A DNA stretch of 64,000 bases from Xanthomonas sp. SI (GTDB lineage: Bacteria; Pseudomonadota; Gammaproteobacteria; Xanthomonadales; Xanthomonadaceae): NCBI RefSeq assembly GCF_014236855.1, contig NZ_CP051261.1, forward strand, positions 2,976,001 to 3,040,000, written 5' to 3'. Under the pieces are notes generated by a model. That model did not search any database. It had not been told where the DNA came from and saw only the letters and a list, made by a program, of their open reading frames with translations. The translations under genes were made by a program, and so were the position numbers. Positions within the stretch are counted from its first letter, which is position 1; the number at the start of each line of letters is the position of its first letter. Below, piece by piece: positions 16,575 through 28,472 of this stretch.

Positions 16575-19500
16575 TTGCTATGCGCCATCGATTGGTCCAG
16601 CCATGAGCTGGGACCGATGCAGGAATGGCCGCAGAGTCTGCGTTCGGCACTGTCGATCTGCCTGAGCTCGCGCTTCCCGATGGTGATCCGCTGGGGCACG
16701 CGGATGATCAATCTCTACAACGACGCCTATATCCCGATCCTGGGGATGCGCCATCCCTTCGCCTTCGGGCGCGCGGCGGCCGAGGTGTGGCCCGACGTGT
16801 GGCCGGCGGTGGGTGCGCAGGCCGAACAGGTGATGGCCACCGGCGAGTCGACCTGGAACGAGCACGTCCCATTCGTGATGATGCGCAACGGCTACAGCGA
16901 AGAGGTGTATTTCACCTTTTCCTACAGCCCGCTGTTCGACGACCACGGCGGCATCGGCGGCGTGCTGTGCGTGTGCACCGAGGACACCGCCCGGATCAAG
17001 CTGGAACGCGAGCGCGACGCGTTGCTGAAGGCGCTGGATGCGCAGCGCACGCAGATGGCCGATGCGTTCGAGCAGTCGCCGGCGGCGCTGGCGATCCTGC
17101 GCGGCCCGGACTATGTGGTCGAAAGCGTCAACCGCCGCTACCAGCAACTGGTCGGGCCGCGCGAGGTGGTCGGCAAGCCGCTGGCCGAGGCGATCCCGGA
17201 GATCCAGCAGCAGGGCTTCATCCGCCTGCTCGACAACGTGCGCGCCAGCGGCCTGCCCTTCACCGGCGAGTCGATGACCTTCAACCTGCGCCGCACACCG
17301 CATGAAACCGTCTCGGAAACCACGCTGGAATGCGTGTATCAGCCGATGCGCGACGCCGAAGGCAAGGTCACCGGGGTGCTGGTCCACGGCATCGACCGCA
17401 CCGAGCAGACGCGCGCGCAGGCCCACGACAGCTTCCTGTTGATGCTCGAGGATGCGCTGCAGAACCTCGACAGCGCCGAGGCCATCTGCGAGACCGGCGC
17501 CGCGCTGCTCGGCCGGCACCTGCAGGCGAACCGCTGCGCGTACGCGATCGTCGATGCCGACGAAGATACCTTCGACGTACGCGCCGACTATGCCGACGGC
17601 ACCGCGCATCTGACCGGGCGCTCGCGCCTCAGCGACTTCGGCAGCGACCTGCTGGAATGCATGCGCGAGAACCGGCCATGGGTGGTGCAGGACAGCGAGA
17701 CCTATTCGCCGCCGCCGCACTTCGACAATGCCGGCTACCGGCGCCTGGGCATGCGCGCGTTGCTGAGCGCGCCCCTGCACAAGGCCGGTCGCCTGGTCGC
17801 CGTGGTCGGCGTGCACCAATTGCGGCCGCGGGTCTGGACCTCGGCGGAAATCGAACTGGTGCGGCTGGTCGCGGCGCGCTGCTGGGAATCGATGGAGCGC
17901 GCCAGCGCGCAATCGGACCTGGCGCGCAGCGAGGCGCGTTTGCGCGAGTTGGCCGATGCGATGCCGCAGATCGTGTTCACCGCCACGCCCGACGGCGACG
18001 TCGACTATTTCAACCGCCGCTGGTACGAATACACCGGCCTGCCGGTCGGCGAAGCCAGCTACGACAGCTGGCGCAAGGTGCATACCGAGGATGGCCTGGC
18101 GCGGGCGATGCAGGCCTGGCCGGACGCGGTGCGCAGCGGCCAGCCCTACGAAATCGAATACCCGCTGCGCCGCCACGACGGCAGCTATCGCTGGCACCTG
18201 GGCCGCGCGCTTCCGATCCGCGACGACGGCGGCCGGATCGTGCGCTGGATCGGCACCAATACCGACATCCACGATCGTCGTGTGGTCGAGCAGCGCCTGC
18301 AGGAAAGCGAACTGCGCTTCCGCAACCTGTGCGACAACGCGCCGGTGCTGATCTGGATGGCCAACGCCGATGGCGATTGCGAATACGTCAGCCGCCAGTG
18401 GTACCTGTTCACCGGACAGACCGAACAGGAGGCGATGGGCTCGGGCTGGATGGAGAAGATCCACCCCGACGACGCCGCGGCGGTCGGACGCACGCTGGCC
18501 CGCGCCGCCGCCGATCGCCGCGCCTTCAGCATCGAATACCGGCTGCGCCGCCACGACGGCGAGTACCGCTGGTGCGTGGATACCGCCTCGCCGCGCTTCA
18601 GTTCGTCGGGCCAGTTCCTCGGCTTCATCGGCTCGCTGCTGGACATCGCCGAGCGCAAGCGCATCGAGAACGCCACCGCCGCCGAGCGTGCGGCGTTGGA
18701 GATGATCACCACCGGCAAGCCGCTGGGCGCGGTGCTCGAATCGATCGCGCGCGGCATCGAGGCGCAGAGCGACGCGGGCCTGCGCTGCACCATCATGCTG
18801 GTCGACGAACACCGCCAGTGCCTGCTGGAAGGCGCCGCGCCGAGCATGCCCGCGGCGTTCCGCAAGATGGTGCACCGCCTGCCGATCGGCGAGCGCAGCG
18901 GCTGTTGCGGGCGCGCCGCGTTCCTGCGCCGGCAGGTGCTGTGCAGCGACGTGCGCGTGGACCCGAACTGGCAGGAATATCTGGTCGCGGCCACCGAAGC
19001 CGACATCGTGGCCTGCTGCTCCACGCCGATCCTGGCCAGCGACGGCCAGGTGCTGGGCGTGGTCGCGCTGTACCACCCGTTCGTGCACTACCCCACCGTG
19101 CACGAGCAGGACCTGGCGCGCTCGGCCTCGCACCTGGCCGGCATCATCATCGAACGCCGCGAAACCGATCAGCGCCTGCAACAGTTGCTCGCCGCCGAGC
19201 AGAGCGCGCGCGGCGAGGCCGAGCGCGCCAGCCGCATGAAGGACGAATTCCTGGCCACGCTGAGCCACGAACTGCGCACCCCGCTCAACGCGATCCTGGG
19301 CTGGTCGCGGCTGATGCAGGGCGATGCGGTACGCGAAAAGGACCTGAGCCGGGGCCTGGAAGTGATCGAGCGCAGCGCCCATGCGCAGGCGCAGATCATC
19401 GACGACCTGCTGGACATGAGCGCCATCCTGTCCGGCAAGGTGCGGCTGGAAGCCACCGAACTGGATCTGTGCGCGCTGGTCGGCGAAGCGATCGATGCGG

Positions 19501-20420
19501 CGCGGCCCAGCGCCGAGAGCAAAGGCATCGACATCGCCCTGACCCCGTGCAGCGACGCCCCGGTCCTGCCCTATCTCGGCGATGCGGTGCGCCTGCAGCA
19601 GGTGCTGACCAACCTGATCGGCAATGCGATCAAGTTCACCCCCAGCGCGGGCAAGATCGCGGTGACGCTCGACAACAGCGCCACCCACCTGCGGATCAGC
19701 GTCAGCGACAGCGGCGTCGGCATCGATCCGCTGTTCCTGCCGCATGTGTTCGACCGCTTCCGCCAGGCCGACGCCAGCAGCACGCGCAGCGCCGGCGGCC
19801 TGGGCCTGGGCCTGGCGATCGCCAAGCAATTGACCGAAATGCACCACGGCCAGCTGTCGGTGAGCAGCGAAGGCGTCGGCCTGGGCGCCACCTTCACCCT
19901 GCTGCTGCCGCGCAACGATCCGCAGAGCCTGCATCCGGCGCGACGCAACGACGGCGCGGCGAACGCCGCCGCCGCGTTGCAGCGCGGCGGGATCCGCTTG
20001 AACGGCATGCGCGTGCTGGTGGTCGACGACGACATGGACTCGCGCGGCGTCACCCAGCGTTTTCTGCAGGAAGCCGGTGCGGTGGTCGATGCCGCGGTGT
20101 CCGCCGACGATGCCGAATCGCTGCTGCGCGAGCGTCCGTACGACCTGCTGGTCAGCGACGTGGGCATGCCGCGCCGCGACGGCCACAGCCTGATCCGCAG
20201 CGTGCGTGCGCGCGGCGCCGGCGCAGTCAGCCGCATTCCGGCGATCGCGCTGACCGCGTACGTGCGCGGCGAGGATCGTTCGCTGGCGCTGGAGGCCGGC
20301 TTCAACGCGCATCTGGGCAAGCCGGTGGATCCGGTCAAACTGATCGCGCTGGCCGCCTCGCTGGCGCAGCCGCACAGCGCCACCGAACAGGACCCGAACG
20401 CGCAAGCCGAACCGGCCTGA
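16575..20420 (+). CDS. Multi-PAS/GAF hybrid sensor histidine kinase
   Basis: Very large soluble sensor kinase (1281 aa from TTG 16575). No membrane helix or signal peptide is visible. In order: an N-terminal PAS-like domain (about 5-150), PAS (155-275), GAF (285-440), two PAS/PAC units (450-575, 580-700; each with an RHDG.YRW PAC core), GAF (715-870), HisKA with SHELRTPLN (His about 898), HATPase, and a C-terminal receiver (Asp about 1195 in LVSDVGMP, Lys about 1250). The start is uncertain: similarity typical of this kinase class (D.LL.AIDWS) seems to continue upstream of the TTG, but no ATG or GTG is in frame back to the stop at 16443, so an ATC start or TTG is possible. Works in phosphorelay, probably with the receiver protein encoded before it. 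Confidence 0.92.
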   Translation: MLCAIDWSSHELGPMQEWPQSLRSALSICLSSRFPMVIRWGTRMINLYNDAYIPILGMRHPFAFGRAAAEVWPDVWPAVGAQAEQVMATGESTWNEHVPFVMMRNGYSEEVYFTFSYSPLFDDHGGIGGVLCVCTEDTARIKLERERDALLKALDAQRTQMADAFEQSPAALAILRGPDYVVESVNRRYQQLVGPREVVGKPLAEAIPEIQQQGFIRLLDNVRASGLPFTGESMTFNLRRTPHETVSETTLECVYQPMRDAEGKVTGVLVHGIDRTEQTRAQAHDSFLLMLEDALQNLDSAEAICETGAALLGRHLQANRCAYAIVDADEDTFDVRADYADGTAHLTGRSRLSDFGSDLLECMRENRPWVVQDSETYSPPPHFDNAGYRRLGMRALLSAPLHKAGRLVAVVGVHQLRPRVWTSAEIELVRLVAARCWESMERASAQSDLARSEARLRELADAMPQIVFTATPDGDVDYFNRRWYEYTGLPVGEASYDSWRKVHTEDGLARAMQAWPDAVRSGQPYEIEYPLRRHDGSYRWHLGRALPIRDDGGRIVRWIGTNTDIHDRRVVEQRLQESELRFRNLCDNAPVLIWMANADGDCEYVSRQWYLFTGQTEQEAMGSGWMEKIHPDDAAAVGRTLARAAADRRAFSIEYRLRRHDGEYRWCVDTASPRFSSSGQFLGFIGSLLDIAERKRIENATAAERAALEMITTGKPLGAVLESIARGIEAQSDAGLRCTIMLVDEHRQCLLEGAAPSMPAAFRKMVHRLPIGERSGCCGRAAFLRRQVLCSDVRVDPNWQEYLVAATEADIVACCSTPILASDGQVLGVVALYHPFVHYPTVHEQDLARSASHLAGIIIERRETDQRLQQLLAAEQSARGEAERASRMKDEFLATLSHELRTPLNAILGWSRLMQGDAVREKDLSRGLEVIERSAHAQAQIIDDLLDMSAILSGKVRLEATELDLCALVGEAIDAARPSAESKGIDIALTPCSDAPVLPYLGDAVRLQQVLTNLIGNAIKFTPSAGKIAVTLDNSATHLRISVSDSGVGIDPLFLPHVFDRFRQADASSTRSAGGLGLGLAIAKQLTEMHHGQLSVSSEGVGLGATFTLLLPRNDPQSLHPARRNDGAANAAAALQRGGIRLNGMRVLVVDDDMDSRGVTQRFLQEAGAVVDAAVSADDAESLLRERPYDLLVSDVGMPRRDGHSLIRSVRARGAGAVSRIPAIALTAYVRGEDRSLALEAGFNAHLGKPVDPVKLIALAASLAQPHSATEQDPNAQAEPA

Positions 20421-20445
20421 GCCGGCGCGGCGCCACGGCGCCGAA

Positions 20446-20472
20446 CGCGTGCCGCGGCCGCCGCGGCACGCG
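20446..20472. terminator. GC-rich hairpin between convergent genes
   Basis: A perfect 12-bp stem CGCGTGCCGCGG with a 3-nt loop lies in the 57-bp gap between the hybrid kinase and tex, which converge here. There is no T-tract, so it may be a bidirectional transcription or mRNA-end element rather than a standard intrinsic terminator. Confidence 0.45.
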
Positions 20473-20477
20473 GCCGC

Positions 20478-22850
<2,373 letters not shown>

Positions 22851-22976
22851 TGCATCCGGCCGAAGCCGCCTTGCGGAAAACGCCATTTTCGCAGCGCCGG
22901 CGCCGTCCGGGAACCCGTTGACACGGGCGCGCCGACCTGTCGGCGTCGGCTCACGCCGCAGGCCGACTTGTCGGCA

Positions 22977-24602
22977 TCAGCTCACGCCAGTGGGGCCGTC
23001 CAGCACGATGCGCACCTTGCGGACCAGCTCCTGGCGGTTGTAGGGCTTGGACAGCACGTCGAATTCGGTGCCGCCGGCGTCGGTGCGCTCGATCGAGGTC
23101 TCCGCGTAGCCGGTGGTCAGCAGCACCTTGATCTTCGGCCGCCGCCGCCGCACTTCGCGCGCCAGCATCACCCCGTTGAGGCCGCCGGGCATGATCAGGT
23201 CCGAATACAGCAGGTCCACTTGCACGCCCTTGTCGAGCAGTTCCAGCGCTTCGCGCGCGTTGTGCACGACATGGGTGGCGTAGCCCTGGTCCTCCAGGAA
23301 CAGCCGCGCCAGTTCGGCGATGTCCGGCCGGTCCTCCACGATCAGGATCGTCTCGCTGCCCTGCCGGTCGGAGGCGCGGCGCGCGCGCGAGTCGCGCGGC
23401 GCCGGGTTCTCGACGTTGTCGTCGATCGGGAAGTACAGCCGCACCGTGGTGCCGTGGCCCTCCTCCGAATACAGCCGCACCGCGCCGCCGGACTGCTTGG
23501 CGAAGCCGTAGACCATCGACAGGCCCAGGCCGGTGCCCTTGCCCTCGTCCTTGGTGGTGAAGAACGGATCCAGCACGTGCGCCAGCACGTCCGCGGACAT
23601 GCCGCTGCCGTTGTCGGTGACCGACACGCAGACGTAGTGGCCGGGCAGCAAATTGTCGTAGGTGGTCGGTTCGTCGGCGCGGATCGAGACGTTGCGGGTC
23701 TGGATCACCAGGCGCCGTGCGGGCTGCTCGGCCATCGCATCGCGCGCGTTGATCAGGATGTTCAGCAGCGCCACTTCGGCCTGGGTCGGATCGATCCGGC
23801 AGTTGCGCAGGTCCGGCGCCAGGTCCAGCGAGAACACGATGCCGTCGCCCAAGGTGCGCTCGGCCACGTCGCTCATGCCGGCGACCAACGTGTTGAGGTT
23901 GAGCACGCGCCCTTCCAGCTTCTGCTTGCGCGCGAAGGCCAGCAGCTGCTGGGTCAGCCGCGCGGCCTGGCCGGACGCGTCGCGCGCGCGCTCCACGCTC
24001 TTGCGCAGCCGCGCCGGATCCAGCGGCTCGCGTTCCAGGCCATGCTCGATCAGTTCCAGGTAACCGGACATCACCTGCAGCAGGTTGTTGAAGTCGTGCG
24101 CGATGCCGCCGGTCAGCTGGCCCAGCGCCTCCATCTTCTGCGCTTGGCGCAACGCGTCTTCGGTATCGCGGCGGCGGCTGACGTCCAGCTGCGAGCCGAA
24201 GTAATAGACCAGTTCGCCGTGCTCGTTGTAGACCGGCGAGATGAACAGCGCGTTCCAGAAACTGGAACCGTCCTTGCGGTAGTTGAGGATTTCCACCGCC
24301 ACTTCGTTACGCGCGGCGATCGCCTCGCGCACGCTATCCACAGTGTCGCGATCGGTGTCCGGTCCCTGCAGGAAGCGGCAGTTGTTGCCGAGCAGCTCTT
24401 CGCTGCTGTAGCCGGTCATTTCCAGGAACGCGCGGTTGACGAACACGATGGGATTGTCCGCCTGCCGCGGATCGGTGACGATCATCGGCATCCGCGTGGT
24501 TTCCACCGCGGCGAAGAAGATATCGCTGCGGTGCTCGGACAGATCGGCGGTGGTGCTTTCGTGGACGGTGACGCGCGAATTGCTGGAGTCGGGTGCGGGC
24601 AT
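22977..24602 (-). CDS. LOV-domain blue-light hybrid histidine kinase
   Basis: Predicted flavin photoreceptor kinase of 541 aa. The N-terminal LOV/PAS domain contains GNNCRFLQG, whose Cys (about residue 75) forms the light-induced flavin adduct, and the expected [11 protein letters not shown] and YFGSQLDVS strands. It is followed by a HisKA-type dimerisation domain ([12 protein letters not shown], His about 169), HATPase ([17 protein letters not shown]) and a C-terminal receiver with Asp in [10 protein letters not shown] and Lys in LSKPYN. Start ATG 24600-24602 (MPAPDSS); a GTG 18 codons upstream is possible. Xanthomonas species are known to carry a LOV kinase of this domain order that affects motility, adhesion and virulence; that role here is by analogy. 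Confidence 0.93.
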   Translation of the reverse strand: MPAPDSSNSRVTVHESTTADLSEHRSDIFFAAVETTRMPMIVTDPRQADNPIVFVNRAFLEMTGYSSEELLGNNCRFLQGPDTDRDTVDSVREAIAARNEVAVEILNYRKDGSSFWNALFISPVYNEHGELVYYFGSQLDVSRRRDTEDALRQAQKMEALGQLTGGIAHDFNNLLQVMSGYLELIEHGLEREPLDPARLRKSVERARDASGQAARLTQQLLAFARKQKLEGRVLNLNTLVAGMSDVAERTLGDGIVFSLDLAPDLRNCRIDPTQAEVALLNILINARDAMAEQPARRLVIQTRNVSIRADEPTTYDNLLPGHYVCVSVTDNGSGMSADVLAHVLDPFFTTKDEGKGTGLGLSMVYGFAKQSGGAVRLYSEEGHGTTVRLYFPIDDNVENPAPRDSRARRASDRQGSETILIVEDRPDIAELARLFLEDQGYATHVVHNAREALELLDKGVQVDLLYSDLIMPGGLNGVMLAREVRRRRPKIKVLLTTGYAETSIERTDAGGTEFDVLSKPYNRQELVRKVRIVLDGPTGVS

Positions 24603-24677
24603 GGTCGAGGAGAGATCGATGCGAACCGCTGCTGGCCCGGCTAGGCGGGCGACCACACCGGGGTTCGCATGCCGGTG

Positions 24678-24893
24678 TCAACGCGAATAATACTGGTGCA
24701 AGCGTTCCACGACGATCTCGTCCTGCAGCGATTCCAGCGCCATGATCCGGACCCGGCGATCGCTCAGCGCGAGCACGCGCTCGACATAGATCTCCGGCCC
24801 CTGGTCGGTCTCTTTCATCGATTTGCTGAAGCCATAGGGCATCACGCCCTTCTGGCCATCCTTGCTGCCACCGATATACAGAACGACCGACAT
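24678..24893 (-). CDS. Small conserved-looking hypothetical protein
   Basis: A 71-aa protein starting at ATG 24891-24893 with a good Shine-Dalgarno (AGAGGAAG, 5-7 nt spacing). The sequence MSVVLYIGGSKDGQKG is followed by a mixed charged stretch and ends LHQYYSR; no signal peptide or membrane segment. It lies directly upstream of the LOV kinase in the same direction (75 nt), so it may be cotranscribed. I do not recognise a function. Confidence 0.7.
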   Translation of the reverse strand: MSVVLYIGGSKDGQKGVMPYGFSKSMKETDQGPEIYVERVLALSDRRVRIMALESLQDEIVVERLHQYYSR

Positions 24894-25069
24894 GACGCTT
24901 CCTCTGCTGGGAATTCGTGGAACTGGCGCGCAGCCTACACAGCGCGTCGTGAGGGCGCTCTCCACGCAGGTTAATCGCGGCTGTTTGCCCGCAAATGACT
25001 TGCGCCTGCCTCACGCCGGCTTAACCGGATCTAGGCATTAGTCGCGCACCTCCACGGCAACCGGCATGT

Positions 25070-26281
25070 ATGGATCTCAAGAGCGGCTATCCCTTCTGGT
25101 CGGTGCGCAATGGCCTGATGCAGAGCTTCCCGCAGTTGCATAGCGACCTGCGCTGCGACGTGGCGATCGTTGGCGGCGGCATCACCGCGGCCTTGATCGC
25201 CGACGAACTGGTCGCGCATGGCCATGACGTCGCGGTGCTGGAGCAACGCGACATCGGCTGGGGCAGCACCGCGGCCAGCACCGCGCTGCTGCAATACGAG
25301 ATCGACACGCACATGCTCGACCTGGCCAAGCGCTATGGCGAAGACGCCGCCGCCCTCGCCTACCGTTCCTGCGCGCAGGCGCTGGAGCAGTTGCGTGCGC
25401 TGGCGCGGCCGCTGCGCGACGTCGACTTCGGCTGGAACGACAGCCTGTACTACGCCAGCCGCCGTCGCCACGTGCGCGTGCTGCAGCAGGAACTGCAGCT
25501 GCGCGCGCGACACGGCCTGGAAGTGGAATGGCTGGACGCACAGGCGTTGCGCGCCGGGTACGGGGTCGAGGCGCACGGCGCGATCCTCAGCCACCAGGCC
25601 GCGCGGGTCGATCCGTATCGCCTCACCTATCGCCTGCTCGGCCGCGCGCACAAGCGTGGCGCCGGCGTCTACGACCGCACCCGCATCGCCGACATCCAGG
25701 TGAGCGGCCGCGGCGCCACGCTGCGCACCGACCAGGGCATGCAGGTGCGCGCCGGCCACGTGGTGATGGCGGCCGGCTATGCCAGCCAGGGCTGGCTGGA
25801 CCAGCGCGTGGCCAAGAACCGCAGCAGCTACGCCTTCGTCAGCGATCCGCTGGACGACGCCCAGCTCGGCGTACTGAAGGACACCATGGTGTGGGAAAGC
25901 GCGCGCCCCTATCTATACCTGCGCAGCACCGGCAACGGCCGCATCGTCGCCGGCGGCGAGGACGACAGCGTCGACATCCCGATGCGCCGCGACGCGCGGG
26001 TGGACAGCAAGGCGCGCAAGCTGTGCCGCAAGATCGCCAAGGCGATGCCGGGGCTGGAACTGCAGCCGACCTTCGCCTGGGCCGGCACCTTCGCCGAGAC
26101 CGCCGACGGCCTGCCGTTCTTCGGCCCGCACCCGCAGCACGGGCCGCGCATGCAGTTCGCGATGGCCTACGGCGGCAACGGCATCACCTACAGCATGCTC
26201 GGCGCGGGCCTGCTGCGCGCGCAGATCGAGCGCCGCGCGCATCCATTGAAGCAACTGTTCGGTTTCGCGCGGCTGGACTGA
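25070..26281 (+). CDS. FAD-dependent oxidoreductase (DAO/glycine-oxidase type)
   Basis: Cytoplasmic flavoenzyme of 403 aa. An N-terminal FAD-binding Rossmann motif (CDVAIVGGGITAALIADEL, about 28-48) is followed by VAVLEQRDIGWGST, typical of D-amino-acid-oxidase/DadA-like enzymes, and the C-terminal TADGLPFFGPHP and YGGNGITYSMLGAGL segments complete the FAD site. The amine or amino-acid substrate is not evident. It stands alone: no partner gene is fused or overlapping, and the gene to its right converges. Confidence 0.9.
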   Translation: MDLKSGYPFWSVRNGLMQSFPQLHSDLRCDVAIVGGGITAALIADELVAHGHDVAVLEQRDIGWGSTAASTALLQYEIDTHMLDLAKRYGEDAAALAYRSCAQALEQLRALARPLRDVDFGWNDSLYYASRRRHVRVLQQELQLRARHGLEVEWLDAQALRAGYGVEAHGAILSHQAARVDPYRLTYRLLGRAHKRGAGVYDRTRIADIQVSGRGATLRTDQGMQVRAGHVVMAAGYASQGWLDQRVAKNRSSYAFVSDPLDDAQLGVLKDTMVWESARPYLYLRSTGNGRIVAGGEDDSVDIPMRRDARVDSKARKLCRKIAKAMPGLELQPTFAWAGTFAETADGLPFFGPHPQHGPRMQFAMAYGGNGITYSMLGAGLLRAQIERRAHPLKQLFGFARLD

Positions 26282-26284
26282 GCG

Positions 26285-26767
26285 TCAGCGCCGCCACGGC
26301 CACCAGCCGTGGCCGTGCAAGGCATAGCGGTCGGCGGCGCGCTCCAACGGATTGCGCACGCCGACCCCGCCGCAGGCGAAGTACAGCGGCAGGAACAAAG
26401 GGCCGAGCAGCAGGTATTGCAGCACGTGGGCGCGTTCGTGATCGCCCAGGCGCACGTTCGGGTGCCAGCAGCGGCCGGCGGCATGTTCGTAGGTGGCGCA
26501 CGCCACATCCAGGTCGTCGGCACTGACCAGGATCACGTTGCCGAGCGTCAACGCCCCGCGCGGTCCCCAGGGGAAGCGGTCGAACACCAGCGCCAGTTCG
26601 CGCCGACTGATCCGCGCGCGCGCGCCGAACGGCATGCCGGCGCATCCGGCGATCAGGCCGAGCAGCGTATTGGGCGAGGTCCACAGCGCGCCCAGCGCGA
26701 AACCGGCCAGGCGCAGCGCATCCAGCGCCGGCCGGGTCAATCGGCTTCGTTGGGAATCAGCAGCCAC
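26285..26767 (-). CDS. Uncharacterised protein with HExxHxxQ motif
   Basis: A protein of 160 aa from GTG 26765-26767; a TTG at 26738-26740 that overlaps the PspC stop (TTGA) is an equally good start and would give 151 aa. A hydrophobic N-terminal stretch, a central LTLGNVILVS region, and GDHERAHVLQYLLLGPLFLPLYF near residues 107-130 are visible. HERAHVLQ fits the zinc-metalloprotease HExxH pattern with a following Gln, but a third zinc ligand is not obvious, so activity is unproven. It is the last gene of the pssA-phaE-phaC run. Confidence 0.75.
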   Translation of the reverse strand: MAADSQRSRLTRPALDALRLAGFALGALWTSPNTLLGLIAGCAGMPFGARARISRRELALVFDRFPWGPRGALTLGNVILVSADDLDVACATYEHAAGRCWHPNVRLGDHERAHVLQYLLLGPLFLPLYFACGGVGVRNPLERAADRYALHGHGWWPWRR

Positions 26768-26940
26768 AGGATCAGATAGACCAGGATGCCGGGAAACGCG
26801 GCCGAGGCGATCGAACCGACCACGTAGACCACGCGCAGCAGCGTCGCGCTCCAGCCGAAGCGATGCGCGATGCCGCCGATCACGCCGGCGAGCATGCGGT
26901 CGTTGAGCGAGCGCGACAGCGTGGGGGTGGACTGGGACAT
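26737..26940 (-). CDS. PspC domain protein
   Basis: A 67-aa membrane protein starting at ATG 26938-26940. It contains the PspC signature: RSLNDRMLAGVIGGIAHRFG, then one long hydrophobic helix (VYVVGSIASAAFPGILVYLILWLLI). In phage-shock systems PspC senses membrane stress, but stand-alone PspC proteins like this occur widely and no pspA/pspF is present here. It lies 28 nt after the DUF5329 gene and overlaps the next gene. Confidence 0.9.
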   Translation of the reverse strand: MSQSTPTLSRSLNDRMLAGVIGGIAHRFGWSATLLRVVYVVGSIASAAFPGILVYLILWLLIPNEAD

Positions 26941-26968
26941 GGCGGCGGCTCCTGCGGCGAAGGCGCGC

Positions 26969-27409
26969 TCAGTCTGGGCGCGGCGCCGCGGACGCGGCGT
27001 GACGGCGCAGCGCGGCCAGTTGCTGCGCGAACCAGGTCGCCGCGTCCTGCTCCGGCTGGCCCGGACAGGCCACCCGATAGGCCTTCCCGCTGCTACTGCT
27101 GCGGCTGGCGCCGCGCTCGATGAATTGCTCCGCGCTGGCGGCCAGGTCGCGCTTGCGCAGGTAGTCGTACTTGCGCTGCAGATGCGCCTTGGCGTCCGCC
27201 GCCGGGTACCAGTTGCCGTTGCGCTGAAACCGGCACGGCGAAGCCTGCAAGGCCGCCAGCAGCGCGCCGATTTCGCGCTCGGCGACCGGCGATGGCGCCG
27301 CCGCGGCGGCGACCGTGTAGACGCAGGCCAGGCCGAACGCCAGCAAGCGCACACCGAGCCGGCGCGGGAATCGCACGGCGCGCCGCATCACGCGTTCACT
27401 CGCCGCCAT
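26969..27409 (-). CDS. DUF5329-family periplasmic protein
   Basis: A 146-aa protein with a signal peptide (Arg-rich start, hydrophobic core LLAFGLACVYTVAAAAA). The mature part has the DUF5329 pattern: EIGALLAALQASPCRFQRNG, AHLQRKYDYL and SRSSSSGKAYRVACPG, with two Cys that could form a disulfide. The start at 27409 overlaps phaC by 14 nt; a second ATG at 27388 would avoid this. Function unknown; in this operon it follows the PHA synthase. Confidence 0.83.
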   Translation of the reverse strand: MAASERVMRRAVRFPRRLGVRLLAFGLACVYTVAAAAAPSPVAEREIGALLAALQASPCRFQRNGNWYPAADAKAHLQRKYDYLRKRDLAASAEQFIERGASRSSSSGKAYRVACPGQPEQDAATWFAQQLAALRRHAASAAPRPD

Positions 27410-28472
27410 CGCGCTCGGCCAGCCAGCGGTGCAGCGCCGCCGGCACTTCGCGCTGCGCGCGGCCGGACACGTAGATGCCGATGTGGCCGCCGCGGAAACT
27501 CAGCTCGGCATAGTCGTCGCTGCCGACCAGGCCGCGCAGCGCGCGCGACGCGTCCGGTGGCACCAGGTGGTCCTGTTCGGCGTAGATGTTGAGCACCGGC
27601 ATGGCGACCTTGGCCAGGTCCACCGCGTGCTCGCCGATGCGCGCGCGGCCATGCATCAGCGCGTTGTCCTGGTAGAACTGCTTGACGAACTCGCGGAAGG
27701 TCTCGCCGGCTAGGTCGGGCGAATCGAAGATCCACTTTTCCATGCGCAGGAAATCTTCCAGGGCGCGCGGATCGTCGAGGATGTCCAGCAGCCCGACGTA
27801 CTTCTGCAGGTTCAGCCGGAATGGTTTGAGCATCAGGTAACTGGCGTTCATCAGGTCCGCCGGCACATTGCCCAGCGTGTCCACGAACAGATCCACGTCC
27901 ACCTGCCGCGCCCAGCTGGACAGCATGTTGTCCGGGGTATGGAAATCCACCGGCGTCACCATCGTCACCAGGTTGCGGACTTTGTGCGGCTGCAGCGCCG
28001 CATAGCACAGCGAGAAGGTGCCGCCCTGGCAGATGCCGAGCACGTTGATCGGTGCACCGCCAGCCGCGTCGCGCAGGTGATCGACCGCGCCGTCGATGTA
28101 GCGCAGCAGATAGTCTTCCAGGGTCAGGTAGCGCTCGGAACGGTCGGGATAGCCCCAGTCCAGCACGTACACGTCCTCGCCCAGCGCCAGCAGGCCCTTG
28201 ACCAGCGAGCGGTCGGCCTGCAGGTCGACCATGTACGGGCGGTTGACCAGCGCATACACGATCAGCAGCGGCACCTTCGCGGTGGGCGGCCGCTCGCCGA
28301 CGAAGCGGTACAGCACCACCTTGCCGTCGCGCCACACTTCCTGCCGCTCGGTGACGCCGTACTGCACTTCGTCCAGTCCCGGCAGCACGCGCAGCCCTTC
28401 CATGAGCTTGCGCTGCAGCTCCAGGGTTTCCTGCAGCAGGTCGTCGCTGCTGAAGCTCAACGGCCCTTTCAT
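27396..28472 (-). CDS. phaC: Class III polyhydroxyalkanoate synthase, PhaC subunit
   Basis: Catalytic subunit of the PhaE/PhaC synthase, which polymerises 3-hydroxyacyl-CoA (mainly 3-hydroxybutyryl-CoA) on storage granules. Length 358 aa is the class III size. An alpha/beta-hydrolase fold carries the triad: Cys148 in the lipase-like box GICQGG, Asp301 in NIYAEQDHLVPP and His330 in FRGGHIGIYV. The start overlaps the phaE stop (ATGA), so the subunits are made in step. The monomer-supplying phaA/phaB genes are not in the window. Confidence 0.96.
   Translation of the reverse strand: MKGPLSFSSDDLLQETLELQRKLMEGLRVLPGLDEVQYGVTERQEVWRDGKVVLYRFVGERPPTAKVPLLIVYALVNRPYMVDLQADRSLVKGLLALGEDVYVLDWGYPDRSERYLTLEDYLLRYIDGAVDHLRDAAGGAPINVLGICQGGTFSLCYAALQPHKVRNLVTMVTPVDFHTPDNMLSSWARQVDVDLFVDTLGNVPADLMNASYLMLKPFRLNLQKYVGLLDILDDPRALEDFLRMEKWIFDSPDLAGETFREFVKQFYQDNALMHGRARIGEHAVDLAKVAMPVLNIYAEQDHLVPPDASRALRGLVGSDDYAELSFRGGHIGIYVSGRAQREVPAALHRWLAERDGGE

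Noticed and set aside
16578..20405. 1275-codon open frame antisense to the hybrid kinase
   Set aside because: Shadow of the kinase gene; no domain or plausible composition.
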